6,778 nucleotides of DNA from Candidatus Shapirobacteria bacterium CG09_land_8_20_14_0_10_38_17 (lineage in GTDB: Bacteria; Patescibacteriota; Microgenomatia; 0-14-0-10-38-17): NCBI GenBank assembly GCA_002774085.1, contig PEZH01000032.1, positions 1 to 6,778 of the forward strand, in the 5' to 3' direction. Below the pieces are notes generated by a model. The model saw only the letters and a list, made by a program, of their open reading frames with translations. It had not been told where the DNA came from and did no database searches. Below, in pieces: positions 4,738-6,778 of this stretch. Position numbers and translations under genes: made by a program. Each line of letters begins with the position of its first letter. Position 1 is the first letter of the stretch.

Positions 4738-5862
4738 ATGAAACTGTCTATCAAAGTCAAACTTGCTCCCAATCAAGAACAAAAAGATGTTCTTTTGGAA
4801 ACCATTGAAACTTATAATGAAGCTTGTGATTTTGTTTCTCAAATAGCCTTTGAAAACAAGACCGCCTCTGTGGTAAAAATCCACCATATTTGCTATTACG
4901 AAATCCGTAAAAGGTTTAATCTTTCTTCTCAAATGGCGGTAAGAGTGGTTGGCAAGGTTGCCGATGCCTACAAAATTGCCAGAAGTAAAAAACTTAATCT
5001 TAAACAACCTCATAAGTTTGACAAATGGGGAGCTGCAATCTATGACCAGCGCATTCTTTCTTGGAAAGGACTTGAAAAGGTGTCTATTCTCACGCTTAAA
5101 GGAAGGCAAGTTATTCCTATTGTCTTGGGAGAATATCAGCAAACCAAACTTCTTTATCCTAGAAGGGGACAAGTTGATTTGCTGTATAAGAATGGAAATT
5201 TTTATCTGATACCAATAATTGAAGTTCCTGAACCACCCCAAAAGATGACGAAAGATTTTCTTGGTGTAGATTTGGGCGTGGTTAATTTGGCTGTTGATAG
5301 CAAAGGTGAAATTTACTCTGGAAAGGAGGTGGACAACAAAAGAGTAAAGATTGATAAACTGAAATCTGCTTTGCAAAAGAAAGGGACGAAATCTGCTACC
5401 AAACACCTTAAAAAACTGTCTGGCAAAGAAAATAGATTTAGAAAAGATGTCAACCACTGTATAAGCAAAAAGATTGTTGAAAAGTGTAAAAGGCACTCTT
5501 TGTCGCTTGCCATTGAAGATTTGGCGGGCATAAGACAAAGAGCAACCGTTAGACATACACAACGGAGAAAACACTCTTCTTGGGCATTTAATCAGTTGAG
5601 AAGTTTTCTGGAATACAAAACTAAACTTGCGGGGATTATCCTGAAAGCTGTTGACCCGCATTATACTTCTCAACGGTGTTCTAATTGTGGTTATATTGCT
5701 TCGCATAATCGTAAAAATCAATCAAGTTTTGTTTGTAAATCGTGCAATTTCTCCGTCAATGCCGATTTTAACGGAGCAATAAATATTGCTCAACTGGCAA
5801 CTGTCGACTTGCCAATCGTCTCACTTGTTAGGGTAGAGACAAGCCACTTAGTCTTTAGCTAA
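4738..5862 (+). CDS. tnpB: TnpB, RNA-guided nuclease of an IS200/IS605-type element
   Basis: TnpB proteins are omega-RNA-guided DNA endonucleases, related to Cas12, that help retain their element. The 374 residues start with MKLSIKVKL, the usual family N-terminus, followed by the helix-turn-helix-like region (about 1-85). The RuvC motifs are complete: GVDLG with D178, LAIEDL with E260, and NADFNGA with D343. A zinc-finger pair lies between the second and third, CSNC (C314/C317) and CKSC (C333/C336). No frameshift or missing catalytic residue is seen, so the protein is probably active. The stop codon (5860-5862) lies within the right-end hairpin, as in other elements where the omega-RNA overlaps the gene's 3' end. 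It is on the opposite strand to all neighbouring genes. Confidence 0.96.
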   Translation: MKLSIKVKLAPNQEQKDVLLETIETYNEACDFVSQIAFENKTASVVKIHHICYYEIRKRFNLSSQMAVRVVGKVADAYKIARSKKLNLKQPHKFDKWGAAIYDQRILSWKGLEKVSILTLKGRQVIPIVLGEYQQTKLLYPRRGQVDLLYKNGNFYLIPIIEVPEPPQKMTKDFLGVDLGVVNLAVDSKGEIYSGKEVDNKRVKIDKLKSALQKKGTKSATKHLKKLSGKENRFRKDVNHCISKKIVEKCKRHSLSLAIEDLAGIRQRATVRHTQRRKHSSWAFNQLRSFLEYKTKLAGIILKAVDPHYTSQRCSNCGYIASHNRKNQSSFVCKSCNFSVNADFNGAINIAQLATVDLPIVSLVRVETSHLVFS

Positions 5863-5874
5863 GTGGTAGTTGAC
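5790..5874 (+). ncRNA. Candidate omega-RNA scaffold at the tnpB 3' end
   Basis: Three hairpins occur in series. They are TGGCAA/TTGCCA (5795-5800, 5809-5814), GTCTC/GAGAC (5818-5822, 5836-5840) and CCACTTAG/CTAAGTGG (5844-5851, 5859-5866). CTTGT (5824-5828) could also pair with ACAAG (5839-5843), competing with the second stem. In known TnpB systems the guide RNA spans the tnpB 3' end and right end, with its guide in the flanking DNA. The guide here would start near 5875 (TATTTAATCTATTTTA). The RNA's 5' end is unknown and could lie further upstream. Confidence 0.5.
5844..5866. repeat. Right-end hairpin of the tnpB element
   Basis: A perfect 8-bp stem, CCACTTAG paired with CTAAGTGG, encloses the 7-nt loop TCTTTAG. 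It overlaps the tnpB stop codon. The loop sequence is shared with the left-end hairpin although the stems differ. TTGAC follows 3 nt later and is the likely right cleavage site. Confidence 0.8.
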
Positions 5875-5882
5875 TATTTAAT

Positions 5883-6704
5883 CTATTTTACCACCAACTC
5901 CGCCTCTCTCCTTACTGCCTCTAACTTATTACGAGCTACCAAAGAATACCAGTTTCCCCCTTCCGCTAATTGATAACAAAAAACAAACCCTTTACCCAAA
6001 AGCAACTGCTTTTCCTTCCGACTCAAAGAAGATAAACAGGTAACCGGATGAAGACTGCCTTTTTCCACCAATTCCCGTAAAGAAAATTCTTGAGGATAAT
6101 CCCAACTAATTACTTGCATTTTCCTACAGCGGCAATAAGCCACCGCCTGACTGGTTAATTTGGTATTAGTCGCCAATAAGGCCTGATTAACTGTCTTTTT
6201 CCCAAAAAAATCAATCGGCGTTCCTTTAATATCCAAAAAACGGGCGTTAATATAAAGAACTGTTTTTATATCAGTTTTAATTCCCTGCCGATTATGAAAT
6301 TTACATTCCCCCATATAGCGGGTATTGCTTTTTTGCGCTAAAACATCAATTTCATGGCTAACGCAATTGCCTTTGACAATTTGTGAAACCACAGTCTTAA
6401 AGCCATAATGAGTTAGCACCCCGGCAACAAATTGCTCAAAAGGATAACCGGTTGGTCCCAAAGCCATAATTGCCCTTTTTAGGTTATAACGAGAAGCTAA
6501 ATAAGGTCTATCATCTTTAAGCCAACCATAAACTAAAGAATAAATTTTTTTTGTTGTTATCCCCTCGTAAAGACGGGGGGAAAGTCTCTCAATAAGCTTA
6601 TTTTGAATCCCTTTGTCTATCCGCGCCCGAGACAGTGAACCACGGACTTTATCTTCTGAAAACGGCTCTATTTCTCCTGACGCTTTGCGGATATTAATAG
6701 ACAT
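5883..6704 (-). CDS. ATP-cone domain fused to a Mrr-type restriction endonuclease-like domain
   Basis: The 273 residues contain three parts. Residues 1-85 look like an ATP-cone (nucleotide-binding regulatory domain of NrdR and ribonucleotide reductases), with RKASGEIEPFSEDKV and the later GITTKKIYSLVY. Residues 88-200 resemble a PD-(D/E)xK nuclease of the Mrr type: FEQFVAGVL, then HEIDVLA with D120 and GECK with E133 and K135. The C-terminal part (about 225-250, LSRKEKQLLLGKGFVF) may be a helix-hairpin-helix-like DNA contact. The architecture suggests a nuclease controlled by ATP/dATP, but substrate and role (defence, repair or other) cannot be told from sequence. The ATG at 6704 has only a weak GGA upstream. 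It does not obviously belong with the metabolic cluster; the tnpB element now separates it from the next gene. Confidence 0.8.
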   Translation of the reverse strand: MSINIRKASGEIEPFSEDKVRGSLSRARIDKGIQNKLIERLSPRLYEGITTKKIYSLVYGWLKDDRPYLASRYNLKRAIMALGPTGYPFEQFVAGVLTHYGFKTVVSQIVKGNCVSHEIDVLAQKSNTRYMGECKFHNRQGIKTDIKTVLYINARFLDIKGTPIDFFGKKTVNQALLATNTKLTSQAVAYCRCRKMQVISWDYPQEFSLRELVEKGSLHPVTCLSSLSRKEKQLLLGKGFVFCYQLAEGGNWYSLVARNKLEAVRREAELVVK

Positions 6705-6711
6705 AATCCAA

Positions 6712-6732
6712 CTAAAAGTTAAAAGTCAAAAG
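6712..6732. repeat. 7-bp tandem array (YYAAAAG, 3 units) upstream of the ATP-cone gene
   Basis: Three consecutive 7-mers, CTAAAAG, TTAAAAG and TCAAAAG, begin 7 nt upstream of the ATG. They occupy the expected ribosome-binding region. On the coding strand this reads CTTTTGA, CTTTTAA, CTTTTAG. Confidence 0.65.
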
Positions 6733-6737
6733 CAAAA

Positions 6738-6761
6738 TACATTGTTACATTGTTAAATTGT
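6738..6761. repeat. 8-bp tandem array (TACATTGT, 3 units), inverted copy of the tpiA-rpiB array
   Basis: The units are TACATTGT, TACATTGT and TAAATTGT. The reverse complement matches 2824-2847 at 23 of 24 positions. Both arrays lie just upstream of a minus-strand gene, but in opposite orientations. The rest of 6705-6778 shows no promoter I would defend. Confidence 0.8.
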
Positions 6762-6778
6762 TGCCTTAGTAAAAGAAA

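Larger units (their letters stand above)
4650..5874 (+). mobile_element. IS200/IS605-superfamily element carrying tnpB only (IS1341-like)
   Basis: The element consists of tnpB flanked by subterminal hairpins and has no tnpA or serine recombinase. The left hairpin is at 4658-4700 and the right hairpin at 5844-5866. Both loops contain TCTTTAG. The right end is placed after TTGAC (5870-5874), by analogy with IS200/IS605 right-end cleavage sites close behind the last hairpin. The left end lies somewhere in 4649-4657, since the ccdA-like gene starts at 4648 and looks intact. Exact ends are uncertain by several bases. It sits in a gap between two minus-strand genes, in the opposite orientation, and damages neither reading frame. 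It could be mobilised only by a TnpA encoded elsewhere. Confidence 0.85.

Noticed and set aside
4645..5721. Long minus-strand open frame of about 358 codons antisense to tnpB
   Set aside because: It has no recognisable motif, is rich in Phe, Asn, Lys and Ser as expected of an antisense frame, and fully overlaps a well-supported tnpB with all catalytic residues.
6712..6732. TTGACT on the minus strand as a -35 box for the ATP-cone gene
   Set aside because: It is only about 20 bases from the ATG, leaving no room for a spaced -10 box and start site; it is part of a 7-bp tandem array.

Overview
The window reads as part of a small, AT-rich bacterial genome, most likely a member of the Candidate Phyla Radiation (Patescibacteria). 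That assignment is inference. It rests on an archaeal-type triosephosphate isomerase beside bacterial-type GAPDH and PGK, a shortened PGK, tightly packed genes with few Shine-Dalgarno sites, and gene gaps filled with degenerate 7-9 bp tandem arrays. No rRNA, tRNA or CRISPR array is present.

Layout. Six genes lie on the minus strand and are read from right to left: an ATP-cone/Mrr-type nuclease (6704-5883), a thioredoxin-CcdA fusion membrane protein (4648-3548), tpiA (3542-2829), rpiB (2807-2295), pgk (2127-1075) and gap (1027-8). The last four form a compact central-carbon cluster. TPI supplies glyceraldehyde-3-phosphate, GAPDH and PGK carry it to 3-phosphoglycerate with ATP formation, and RpiB interconverts pentose phosphates. 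The thiol-redox protein ends 5 nt before tpiA, so it is probably co-transcribed with the cluster. Between the nuclease and the redox gene sits a plus-strand IS200/IS605-type element that carries only tnpB. Its terminal hairpins, an excellent sigma70-like promoter that would give an almost leaderless mRNA, and a likely omega-RNA at its 3' end can all be seen.

Most unusual observation. rpiB and the adjacent tpiA each carry an in-frame insertion relative to their families, and the two insertions share a 30-nt core (27/30 identical) in the same orientation and frame, encoding AGNR[L/F]ARQ. In rpiB the insertion is about 25 codons and coincides with a 76-nt imperfect palindrome. This looks like a palindromic element that inserts inside protein-coding genes, similar in principle to Rickettsia palindromic elements but with a different sequence. 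tpiA appears to hold one arm only.

Other points: five short tandem arrays (unit 7, 8 or 9 bp, 3-4 copies) occur at gene boundaries or inside genes. One is a 7-bp array inside pgk and another supplies the 3' end and stop codon of tpiA. GAPDH has residues that suggest NADP(H) use, and RpiB lacks the usual histidine motif. All gap lengths are below 300 bp.
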